From contig JAJRUY010000015.1 in the NCBI GenBank assembly GCA_024277555.1, positions 1 to 7,210 of the forward strand: a DNA stretch of 7,210 nt, read 5' to 3'. Under the pieces are notes generated by a model. That model searched no databases. It saw only the letters and a program-made list of their open reading frames with translations, and had not been told where the DNA came from. Made by a program: the position numbers and the translations under genes. This document shows positions 1 through 5,574 of the stretch, one piece after another. The DNA comes from Gammaproteobacteria bacterium. Lineage in GTDB: Bacteria; Pseudomonadota; Gammaproteobacteria; Chromatiales; Chromatiaceae. Positions within the stretch are counted from its first letter, which is position 1. Each line of letters begins with the position of its first letter.

Positions 1-123
1 ATTCTGGGTGGGGTGCTGCAGGACGAAACCCACAGTGCCCTGAGCAAGCAGACCATACAGCACACCAGAGACGCCATCATGGAACACCGCCGCAAGCTGC
101 GTCTGGCCAAACTCCACAAATGA
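1..123 (+). CDS. zipA: Cell division protein ZipA, C-terminal end (partial)
   Basis: The frame open from base 1 encodes the last 40 residues of a protein, starting ILGGVLQDE and ending LRLAKLHK before a TGA at 121-123. The pattern GGxLxDExxxxLSxQTIxHxRxxIxEHxR matches the C-terminal end of the ZipA FtsZ-binding domain. In ZipA this domain binds the FtsZ tail at the septum, and the protein is anchored in the inner membrane by an N-terminal segment not present here. The call is supported by position: zipA directly upstream of ligA is a common gammaproteobacterial arrangement. The stop overlaps the ligA start (ATGA, 120-123), so ligA is probably translated by coupling. The start and most of the gene lie outside the window. 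Confidence 0.88.
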   Translation: MLGGVLQDETHSALSKQTIQHTRDAIMEHRRKLRLAKLHK

Positions 124-2135
124 CCCGCGAGCATGCCAGGGCGCAAATCGAACAACTGCGCCAGCGGATCAACTACCACAACTACCGCTACTATGTACTG
201 GATGATCCGGAGATCCCGGACAGTGAGTACGACCGCCTCCTGCGTGAGTTACAGGCGCTGGAAGCGCAACACCCGGAACTGATCACCCCAGATTCCCCCA
301 CCCAGCGCGTCGGTGCCCAACCTCTGAAGGACTTCGCCGAAGTGCGTCATGCCGTGCCCATGCTGTCCCTGGGCAATGCCTTCAGCGACGAAGAACTGCG
401 GGATTTCGATGAGCGGGTGTGCAAACTGCTGAAAGAAGAACACATCGAATATGCCGCCGAACCCAAGCTCGATGGCCTGGCGATAAACCTGCGTTATGAA
501 CAGGGCGTACTGGTGCAGGGCGCCACCAGAGGCGATGGCCACCGGGGGGAAGATGTCACCAGCAACGTGCGTACTATCGGCGCCATTCCCCTGCGCCTGC
601 TTGGCGACGACTGGCCGGATGTGCTGGAAGTGCGGGGTGAGATCTTCATGCCAAAGAAGGGCTTCGAGGAACTGAATGAACGCGCCCGGAACAAAGGCGA
701 AAAGGCCTTCGCCAACCCGCGCAATGCCGCCGCCGGCAGCCTGCGCCAGCTCGACCCGAAAATTACCGCCACCCGGCCCCTGTCATTCTATGCCTACGGC
801 TGGGGCGAGCTTTCCATCGAGCGTCTGGCGGACAGCTACAGCGCTTCCATGGCGGTACTGAAGAAATTGGGCATGCCGGTTTCCCCCGAACAGGAAGTCG
901 TACAGGGGCTGGAAGGCTGTCTGGCCTATTTCAGATCCATGGCGCAAAAGCGCGATCGCCTGGAATACGAGATTGACGGCGTGGTGTTCAAGGTCAATGA
1001 TCTCGATCAGCAGCAACGCCTGGGCTATGTCTCCCGCGCCCCGCGCTGGGCCATTGCCCGCAAGTTTCCCGCCCAGGAAGCCCTGACGGTGGTGAAGGAT
1101 GTGGAATTCCAGGTGGGACGCACCGGTGCCGTAACCCCCGTCGCCCGCCTGCAGCCCGTGGAAGTCGGTGGCGTGGTGGTGCGCAACGCCACCCTGCACA
1201 ACATGGACGAGGTGCGCAAGAAAGACGTGCGCATCGGCGATACCGTGTATGTGCGCCGTGCCGGAGATGTGATTCCCGAAATCGTGCGGATGCTGCCAGA
1301 GCGCCGTCCGAAGGATGCCGGGGAAGTGCTGCTGCCTGCCCATTGCCCCGTGTGCGGCTCCGACATCATCAAGCCCGAGGGCGAGGCCGTGGCCCGCTGC
1401 ACTGGCGGCCTGTTCTGTCCTGCCCAGCGCAAGGAAGCCATCAAGCACTTCGCCTCCCGCCGCGCCATGGATATCGAAGGTCTGGGGGATAAACTGGTGG
1501 AGCAGCTGGTGGATCAGGAACTGATCCACGACCCGGCGGATCTGTACAGCCTGACCAGGGAACAGCTCACGGGGCTGGAGCGCATGGGCGAAAAATCCGC
1601 ACAAAACCTCCTCGATGCCCTGGAGCGCAGCAAGGAAACCACCCTGGCGCATTTCCTTTACGCCCTGGGCATACGCGAAGTGGGGGAAGCCACCAGCCAG
1701 ACCCTGGCGCGGCAGTTTGGCAGCCTGGAAGCGCTGGCACAGGCCAGCGAGGAAGAACTGCAACAAGCCCCGGATGTAGGGCCCATCGTCGCCGCCCATA
1801 TCGCCGCCTTCTTCCGTCAGCCCCACAACCGGGAAGTGATTGAAAAACTCCTCAAGGCAGGCATACACTGGCCGGAGGTGGAAGTAACGCCCAAGGAACA
1901 GCAACCCCTGGCCGGCAAAACCTTTGTCCTTACCGGCAGCCTCAGTCGCCCGCGCAGTGAAATCAAGGGCGAATTGCAGGAACTGGGCGCCAGGGTGGCG
2001 GGCAGCGTATCGAAAAAGACCGACTATGTGGTGGCAGGCGAAGCCGCCGGCTCCAAGCTGGAAAAGGCGCGGGAACTGGGTATAGCCATTCTCGATGAAG
2101 AACAACTGAGCAAACTGCTGGCGGAAATTACATGA
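120..2135 (+). CDS. ligA: NAD+-dependent DNA ligase LigA
   Basis: Seals nicks in duplex DNA using NAD+, acting in lagging-strand replication and repair in the cytoplasm. The 671 residues equal the E. coli length. Domains in order: Ia NAD-binding region with DPEIPDSEYD (29-38); nucleotidyltransferase core with KLDG, adenylated lysine K116, and EIDGVVFKV with K291; OB fold (about 320-400); zinc finger with Cys409, Cys412, Cys427 and Cys433; helix-hairpin-helix repeats (about 440-580); C-terminal BRCT domain (about 594-671, starting near QPLAGKTFVLTG). All the expected catalytic and metal residues I looked for are present, so it should be active. The ATG at 120 overlaps the zipA stop and gives the normal family N-terminus. 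No good ribosome binding site is seen there, which fits coupled translation. The stop overlaps the slyX start. Confidence 0.98.
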   Translation: MTREHARAQIEQLRQRINYHNYRYYVLDDPEIPDSEYDRLLRELQALEAQHPELITPDSPTQRVGAQPLKDFAEVRHAVPMLSLGNAFSDEELRDFDERVCKLLKEEHIEYAAEPKLDGLAINLRYEQGVLVQGATRGDGHRGEDVTSNVRTIGAIPLRLLGDDWPDVLEVRGEIFMPKKGFEELNERARNKGEKAFANPRNAAAGSLRQLDPKITATRPLSFYAYGWGELSIERLADSYSASMAVLKKLGMPVSPEQEVVQGLEGCLAYFRSMAQKRDRLEYEIDGVVFKVNDLDQQQRLGYVSRAPRWAIARKFPAQEALTVVKDVEFQVGRTGAVTPVARLQPVEVGGVVVRNATLHNMDEVRKKDVRIGDTVYVRRAGDVIPEIVRMLPERRPKDAGEVLLPAHCPVCGSDIIKPEGEAVARCTGGLFCPAQRKEAIKHFASRRAMDIEGLGDKLVEQLVDQELIHDPADLYSLTREQLTGLERMGEKSAQNLLDALERSKETTLAHFLYALGIREVGEATSQTLARQFGSLEALAQASEEELQQAPDVGPIVAAHIAAFFRQPHNREVIEKLLKAGIHWPEVEVTPKEQQPLAGKTFVLTGSLSRPRSEIKGELQELGARVAGSVSKKTDYVVAGEAAGSKLEKARELGIAILDEEQLSKLLAEIT

Positions 2136-2338
2136 GCGAAATCGAAGACCTGCAGGTGCGCATTGCATTTCAGGAGGACAGCATCGAGGAATTGACCCGC
2201 AGCCTGCTGCGCCAGGAGCGCCGCGTGGATGAGCTGGAGCAATTGCTTGCTGCCATGCGGCACAAGCTGCTGGAACTGGAACAAAAATCCCACCACGATG
2301 TTGGTGCAAACCATGGTGAAATTCCACCCCATTATTGA
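2132..2338 (+). CDS. slyX: SlyX family coiled-coil protein
   Basis: A 68-residue acidic protein. Residues 1 to about 52 form a heptad-like, Leu- and Glu-rich helix (IEDLQVRIAFQEDSIEEL onward) expected to make a coiled coil, followed by a short tail ending PPHY. That ending, the length and the N-terminal pattern are typical of SlyX. The molecular role of SlyX is not established; the name comes from its position next to slyD in enterics. Here it overlaps ligA by ATGA (2132-2135), so it probably belongs to a zipA-ligA-slyX transcript with coupled translation. The first 27 bases recur in altered form at 4144-4170, immediately after the channel gene. Confidence 0.9.
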   Translation: MSEIEDLQVRIAFQEDSIEELTRSLLRQERRVDELEQLLAAMRHKLLELEQKSHHDVGANHGEIPPHY

Positions 2339-2339
2339 C

Positions 2340-2389
2340 CAGATAAAATACCGGCCCGGGCCGGAATCTACAACTCGTTGATTTATCTG
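2340..2389. repeat. Nested inverted repeat with perfect 14-base palindrome
   Basis: CAGATAAA at 2340-2347 is matched by its reverse complement TTTATCTG at 2382-2389. Between them lies a perfect palindrome CCGGCCCGGGCCGG at 2351-2364. It starts two bases after the slyX stop. The palindrome has no T run after it, so it is not a classical intrinsic terminator. It could be a transcript-stabilising hairpin, a protein binding site or part of a composite repeat with the adjoining element at 2387-2413. Only the symmetry is seen directly; any function is a guess. Confidence 0.5.
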
Positions 2390-2413
2390 AACCCCGGCTT
2401 TTGCCGGAGTGAC
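2387..2413 (-). repeat. Palindromic intergenic repeat, diverged copy
   Basis: Read on the minus strand this is GTCACTCCGGC, loop AAAA, then GCCGGGGTTCAG. It fits the widespread proteobacterial intergenic palindrome of the form GTCATTCCCGC-loop-GCGGGAATCCAG, recognisable because one of its frames reads TPAKAGVQ. The core stem CCGGC/GCCGG (2394-2398 and 2403-2407) is perfect. It resembles the better-preserved copy at 4980-5006, sharing an 11-base arm layout and a 4-base loop. It lies 27 bases upstream of the channel gene start. Confidence 0.6.
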
Positions 2414-2429
2414 AAAAACTGCATTTTTC

Positions 2430-2433
2430 GAGG
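2430..2433 (+). promoter_or_regulatory. Ribosome binding site for the mechanosensitive channel gene
   Basis: GAGG, with 7 bases between it and the ATG at 2441. It decides the start: the upstream in-frame ATG at 2378 has no comparable site, and using it would place repeat-derived residues ahead of the signal peptide. Confidence 0.6.
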
Positions 2434-2440
2434 TTTCCCA

Positions 2441-4147
2441 ATGAAATACAGGCAAGCTTTTTCCATCGCCGCACTGCTGCTGCTGATGCTTTGCATGGGC
2501 AGTCTGGGTGCAGAGGAATCCGCCCCGGCGCAGGAGAAAACCACCGAACAGGCCCCGCCGCCAGTGCCTGCCACCCTGCAAAGTCCCAGAGCCACCATGG
2601 GCAGCTTCCTGCACGCCATGAACGATATCAAGCGCGGCAAGCCCGAACGCATTGCCGATGCCATGCAGACCCTGGATCTGAGCGAAGTCAACGCCCTGGT
2701 GAAAAAGGAGCGGGGATCTGACCTGGCCTGGATGCTGCTGGAGATCATGGATCGCAAGAAGATCGTCAATCTCAAGCGGATTCCCGACCGCAAGGAGGGC
2801 AAACCCTGGGTGTTCGCCCGTTACCAAAATGGCGAAATACGCATCAGCCGCCAGGACGATGGCCGCTGGCTGTTCGACCGGCAGACCATCGCTGCCCTGC
2901 CGGCGATTATGGAAGAAGTGGCGAAACACAAGAGCAAGGTGAAGGGCGCCGACAACAAGGAATGGCTGCCCCTGCACATCCGCCTGCGCCAGCAACTGCC
3001 AGACTGGCTCAAGGGAGAGGTTTTTGTGTTGCAGAACTGGCAATGGCTGGGATTGCTGCTCATTGTCGCCCTGGGCGTGTTGCTGGATCGTCTGGCGCAA
3101 ATCATGGTGCGTTTCGCCATGCAGCGCTGGCTGCGGCGCTACCGGCAGGTGGCAAGGCGCATCGACGATGCCGACCGGCGCCTGCGCCCCCTGGGGTTGA
3201 TGCTCATGGCTGCCGTGTGGTGGATCGGCATCCTGCTTCTCGGTCTGCCGGAATCGGTGTTGCTGGTGCTGCTGGTGGCGGTGAAGCTGTTGGCCAGCAT
3301 CGCTGCCGTGTGGACCGCCTGGCGTCTGGTGGATGTGGTTTCCGCCCTGCTGGCAGAAAAGGCCGCTGCCACCGACAACCGCGTGGACGATGTGCTGGTA
3401 CCCATGGTCAGGCGCACCCTGAAGATTTTCATCGCCGTTGGCGGCGTCATCTTCGTTGCTGATAATCTGAATATCGATGTCACCGGCCTCCTTGCCGGAC
3501 TGGGCCTGGGTGGACTGGCCTTCGCCCTGGCGGCCAAGGATTTGGTGCAGAACTTCTTCGGCTCTATCACCGTACTCATGGATCGCACCTTCACCGTGGG
3601 TGACTGGATCATCGTAGATGGTATCGAAGGCAGCGTGGAAGAGATGGGTTTTCGCAGCACCCGTATCCGCACCTTTTACCACTCCCTGGTTACCGTTCCC
3701 AATTCCCGCTTCATTACTGCCGATGTGGACAACATGGGCGCACGCCGCTACCGCCGCTACAAGCAAAAATTCGGCGTCACCTACGATACCCCGCCGGAAA
3801 AGATCGAAGCCTTCTGCGAGGGTTTGCGCGAGATCGTGCGCCAGCACCCCTACATGCGCAAGGACTACTTCCAGATCTGGTTCAACGACCTGGGCGACAG
3901 CGCCCTGGAAATCCTCATCTATGTATTCTGGCAGACCCCCGACTGGACCACCGAACTGCGCGAACGCCATCGCTTCCTTCTCGATGCCATGCGCCTGGCC
4001 GATGCCCTGGGCGTGGAATTCGCCTTCCCCACCCAGACCATTCATCTGCAACAGGAAGACAACCCGGTGGAGCAGGGCACATCGCCCACCCTGGAGGAAG
4101 CGCGGGAAATCGCACGCCGTATCGCAAAAGCGGGCTCCCCGGCATGA
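2441..4147 (+). CDS. MscS-family mechanosensitive channel with extra periplasmic N-terminal domain
   Basis: Predicted inner-membrane channel that opens under membrane tension and releases solutes in hypo-osmotic shock. From the ATG at 2441 it has 568 residues, about twice E. coli MscS. A frame-compatible ATG exists at 2378, but 2441 is preferred: GAGG lies 7 bases upstream and the protein then begins with a good signal peptide (MKYRQAFSIAALLLLMLC, cleavage near residue 23). Residues about 45-165 form a soluble, probably periplasmic domain (SPRATMGSFLHAM onward). Membrane segments lie near 201-217, 251-271, 272-292 and 326-342. The pore helix with its Gly/Ala-rich face (TGLLAGLGLGGLAFALAAKD) is at 348-367, followed by the beta domain (VGDWIIVDGIEGSVEEMGFRSTRIR, within 386-410) and a cytoplasmic alpha-beta domain to about 536. 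The stop lies in an ATGA that opens the slyX-like fragment. The closest named subfamily is not certain. Confidence 0.93.
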   Translation: MKYRQAFSIAALLLLMLCMGSLGAEESAPAQEKTTEQAPPPVPATLQSPRATMGSFLHAMNDIKRGKPERIADAMQTLDLSEVNALVKKERGSDLAWMLLEIMDRKKIVNLKRIPDRKEGKPWVFARYQNGEIRISRQDDGRWLFDRQTIAALPAIMEEVAKHKSKVKGADNKEWLPLHIRLRQQLPDWLKGEVFVLQNWQWLGLLLIVALGVLLDRLAQIMVRFAMQRWLRRYRQVARRIDDADRRLRPLGLMLMAAVWWIGILLLGLPESVLLVLLVAVKLLASIAAVWTAWRLVDVVSALLAEKAAATDNRVDDVLVPMVRRTLKIFIAVGGVIFVADNLNIDVTGLLAGLGLGGLAFALAAKDLVQNFFGSITVLMDRTFTVGDWIIVDGIEGSVEEMGFRSTRIRTFYHSLVTVPNSRFITADVDNMGARRYRRYKQKFGVTYDTPPEKIEAFCEGLREIVRQHPYMRKDYFQIWFNDLGDSALEILIYVFWQTPDWTTELRERHRFLLDAMRLADALGVEFAFPTQTIHLQQEDNPVEQGTSPTLEEAREIARRIAKAGSPA

Positions 4148-4173
4148 GCGAAATCGAAGGCCTGCAAATGTGA
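4144..4173 (+). pseudogene. slyX 5' fragment (duplicated remnant, 9 codons plus stop)
   Basis: The frame reads MSEIEGLQM then TGA. Its first 27 bases match the first 27 bases of slyX (2132-2158) at 24 positions, with an unbroken 17-base identity CATGAGCGAAATCGAAG that includes one base before the ATG. slyX itself begins MSEIEDLQV. As with ligA and slyX, the ATG overlaps the upstream stop codon as ATGA. The similarity ends at the stop, and the remaining gap to cysZ is only 15 bases. The simplest reading is a remnant of a second slyX start left by duplication or recombination. A functional leader peptide or a small convergent-junction peptide cannot be excluded. Confidence 0.55.
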
Positions 4174-4188
4174 TCCTGGTTTTGTTGT

Positions 4189-4914
4189 TCAGGAACTGCG
4201 TTGTTTCGTCCACCACAGGGTCGCACCCGCCACGGAGGCAGGCATGGCGGCGAAGTTGATTATGGGAATCATCATCAGCAAATTGGTTGCGGCGCCAAAG
4301 GCCCAGGTCTGAAAGGGGTGCTGGCGCAGCTGGCGGCGCTGTTCCGCCGGGCGCAGGTGATGGTTGCCCATGGGGTAGTCTGCATATTCGATGCTCAGGA
4401 ACCAGAAGCCCAGCAGCAGCCATAGCACCGAACCGATGGCGTTGAGTCCGGGGATGACCATGAGAATCAGTACCGGTATGGCGCGCAATACAAAGTACCA
4501 GATCTTGCCCAGCTCGCCGGTGATGGCGGGAATGATTTCGGCTACCACGCTGCCGCTGTGGTCTTGGGGCAGTTTCCCGGTAAGCATCTTTTCCACCTGC
4601 GCCGCGAGGATGCTGTTGAATGGCGAGGCGATGAGGTTGGCCACCAGGGTGAAGCTGTAGAAGGCGATCACCAGGTAGGTGAGGGCGAACAATGGCCACA
4701 GCAGCCATTCCAGGTACTGCATCCAGCTGTCGGCGGGCAGCGCCTGGTTGATGAATTCTTCAAAATAAATGATGCCAATCCAGGCCGTGAGGCTGAAGAT
4801 GAGGATGTTGATCAGCAGTGGTGCAAAGACATAGCGTCGCAGCCCTGGCCGGAACAGCAGGGCGAGGCCGCGAAAGGGCATGAGGAATGAGGTGAGGATG
4901 GAAGTATCGGGCAT
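4189..4914 (-). CDS. cysZ: CysZ family sulfate permease (EI24 domain)
   Basis: Inner-membrane protein for sulfate uptake feeding cysteine synthesis, as known for CysZ. The ATG at 4914 gives 241 residues, close to the usual length of about 250. The family pattern RPGLRRYVFAPLLINILIFS starts at residue 22. Hydrophobic segments lie near 28-50, 68-95, 138-176 (a long double span containing IPGLNAIGSVLWLLLGFW) and 205-235; the loop SIEYADYPM (174-182) is also family-like. A longer frame begins at a GTG at 4992, but it would add residues encoded by the palindromic repeat, so 4914 is chosen. The ribosome binding site is weak. The gene converges on the channel gene with a 41-base gap holding the slyX-like fragment. 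It may be co-transcribed with the DUF3016 gene 98 bases upstream. Confidence 0.88.
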   Translation of the reverse strand: MPDTSILTSFLMPFRGLALLFRPGLRRYVFAPLLINILIFSLTAWIGIIYFEEFINQALPADSWMQYLEWLLWPLFALTYLVIAFYSFTLVANLIASPFNSILAAQVEKMLTGKLPQDHSGSVVAEIIPAITGELGKIWYFVLRAIPVLILMVIPGLNAIGSVLWLLLGFWFLSIEYADYPMGNHHLRPAEQRRQLRQHPFQTWAFGAATNLLMMIPIINFAAMPASVAGATLWWTKQRSS

Positions 4915-4979
4915 AAGTCGGGTTGTGTTCCGTATTGTTGTTTGGCGTTTTTGGAAACGGGATACGGGTTTTGTCTTTT

Positions 4980-5006
4980 GTCGTTCCTGCACAGGCGGGA
5001 ATGACG
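4980..5006. repeat. Palindromic intergenic repeat (hairpin with 11-bp stem)
   Basis: GTCGTTCCTGC (4980-4990) pairs with GCGGGAATGAC (4995-5005) around an ACAG loop; nine pairs are Watson-Crick and two are G-T wobble. On the minus strand it reads GTCATTCCCGCC-loop, the common proteobacterial intergenic palindrome, one frame of which encodes VIPACAG. It lies between the DUF3016 stop (5013) and the cysZ start (4914). There it could stabilise or attenuate a shared minus-strand transcript. It has no T run directly after it, so it is not a standard terminator. Confidence 0.72.
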
Positions 5007-5012
5007 GGCTGC

Positions 5013-5519
5013 TTAGCCACCTTGTTTTATTGTCCGTGTAAACCAGTTTTTGAGCATTCGCTTTTCGGTGCTTAGCCGGTTGCTTGCGCTGAACCGCATG
5101 CCGGCGGCGCTTCCGGGTGGCATGCTTTTCAGGCTTTCGTTGCCTTGTTTCAGTATGTTGCCGTCGATGTCCACCAGACGGTAGTTAAACCGGATTTTGG
5201 CGGGGAACATTTCTTTTATCAACCGGATGTCGGAATACCCCTGAATTATGTCGGATCTGCGCAGGTCGCCCGCAAGGTCCAGATCGGTCACGGTCATTTC
5301 CAGCTTTTGCCCATCCGGCAGGGAAGAAGCCAGCTTCTGCATGTGGCTTTCCAGCTCGGCAAAGGTTTGCGCCTGGAACCGTTCCTGGGTACCGACAGGC
5401 GCCTTGATGTCCTTGTAATCGCCAGGGTTTGACCAGTGGATTATGGCGCTGCCTCCAGCTGAGGTAACGGCAGGGAGTAGCAGCATGCTGTTGAAAATGA
5501 AGCGCAAGAGTATTTTCAT
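5013..5519 (-). CDS. DUF3016 domain secreted protein
   Basis: A 168-residue protein of unknown function. It starts with an uncleaved-looking basic end and hydrophobic core (MKILLRFIFNSMLLLPAVTSA), so it is probably exported to the periplasm with cleavage after residue 21; there is no lipobox cysteine. The rest follows the DUF3016 pattern as I remember it: W then YKDI (residues 29-38), a helix with FAELESHMQKLASSLPDGQ, the core VTDLDLAGDL (77-86), then a positively charged FPAKIRFNYRLVDIDGNIL stretch and the ESLKSM segment. The ATG at 5519 is preceded by GGTGA with 6 bases of spacing. It lies 55 bases after the HAD-ATPase gene in the same direction, with no convincing terminator between, so co-transcription is possible but not shown. 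Confidence 0.85.
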   Translation of the reverse strand: MKILLRFIFNSMLLLPAVTSAGGSAIIHWSNPGDYKDIKAPVGTQERFQAQTFAELESHMQKLASSLPDGQKLEMTVTDLDLAGDLRRSDIIQGYSDIRLIKEMFPAKIRFNYRLVDIDGNILKQGNESLKSMPPGSAAGMRFSASNRLSTEKRMLKNWFTRTIKQGG

Positions 5520-5525
5520 GTCTGA

Positions 5526-5530
5526 TCACC
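5526..5530 (-). promoter_or_regulatory. Ribosome binding site for the DUF3016 gene
   Basis: On the minus strand GGTGA lies 6 bases before the ATG at 5519. It supports the chosen start, which also gives a complete signal peptide. Confidence 0.45.
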
Positions 5531-5574
5531 AGTACCCTGTAGCAAATCTTGCTGGTTATTATGCTTCCTTCTAT

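Noticed and set aside
2351..2364. Palindrome as intrinsic terminator of slyX
   Set aside because: No T run follows on the plus strand; the next bases are AATCTACAAC.
2378..2440. Upstream ATG of the channel gene adding 21 residues
   Set aside because: No ribosome binding site, crosses the palindromic repeat, and would put polar residues ahead of a good signal peptide.
783..2474. 563-codon minus-strand reading frame opposite ligA and slyX
   Set aside because: Same explanation: antisense to a conserved gene, with no recognisable domain.
4188..4194. TTCAGGA after the slyX-like fragment as continued slyX similarity (compare 2169-2175)
   Set aside because: Seven bases, at a different offset from the start codon and out of register; it is compatible with chance.
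4174..4195. TCCTG/CAGGA inverted repeat at the convergent junction as a bidirectional terminator
   Set aside because: The stem is only 5 base pairs with an 11-base loop, and there is no proper T run after the stem on either strand.
2024..4708. Very long minus-strand reading frame (894 codons) opposite ligA end, slyX, the channel gene and part of cysZ
   Set aside because: It overlaps confidently identified genes, has low-complexity His/Gln/Gly-rich sequence without recognisable domains, and includes repeat-encoded TPAKAGVQ. It is what GC-rich third positions produce on the opposite strand.
4201..4890. Several plus-strand frames opposite cysZ
   Set aside because: They overlap a membrane protein gene with clear family features and encode no recognisable protein.
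4915..4992. GTG start adding 26 residues to CysZ
   Set aside because: The added residues come partly from the palindromic repeat and are Lys/Arg/Thr-rich, unlike the family N-terminus.
5541..5553. AGCAA-ATC-TTGCT hairpin between the fusion gene and the DUF3016 gene as a terminator
   Set aside because: A 5-base-pair AT-rich stem without a T run on the minus strand is too weak to call.
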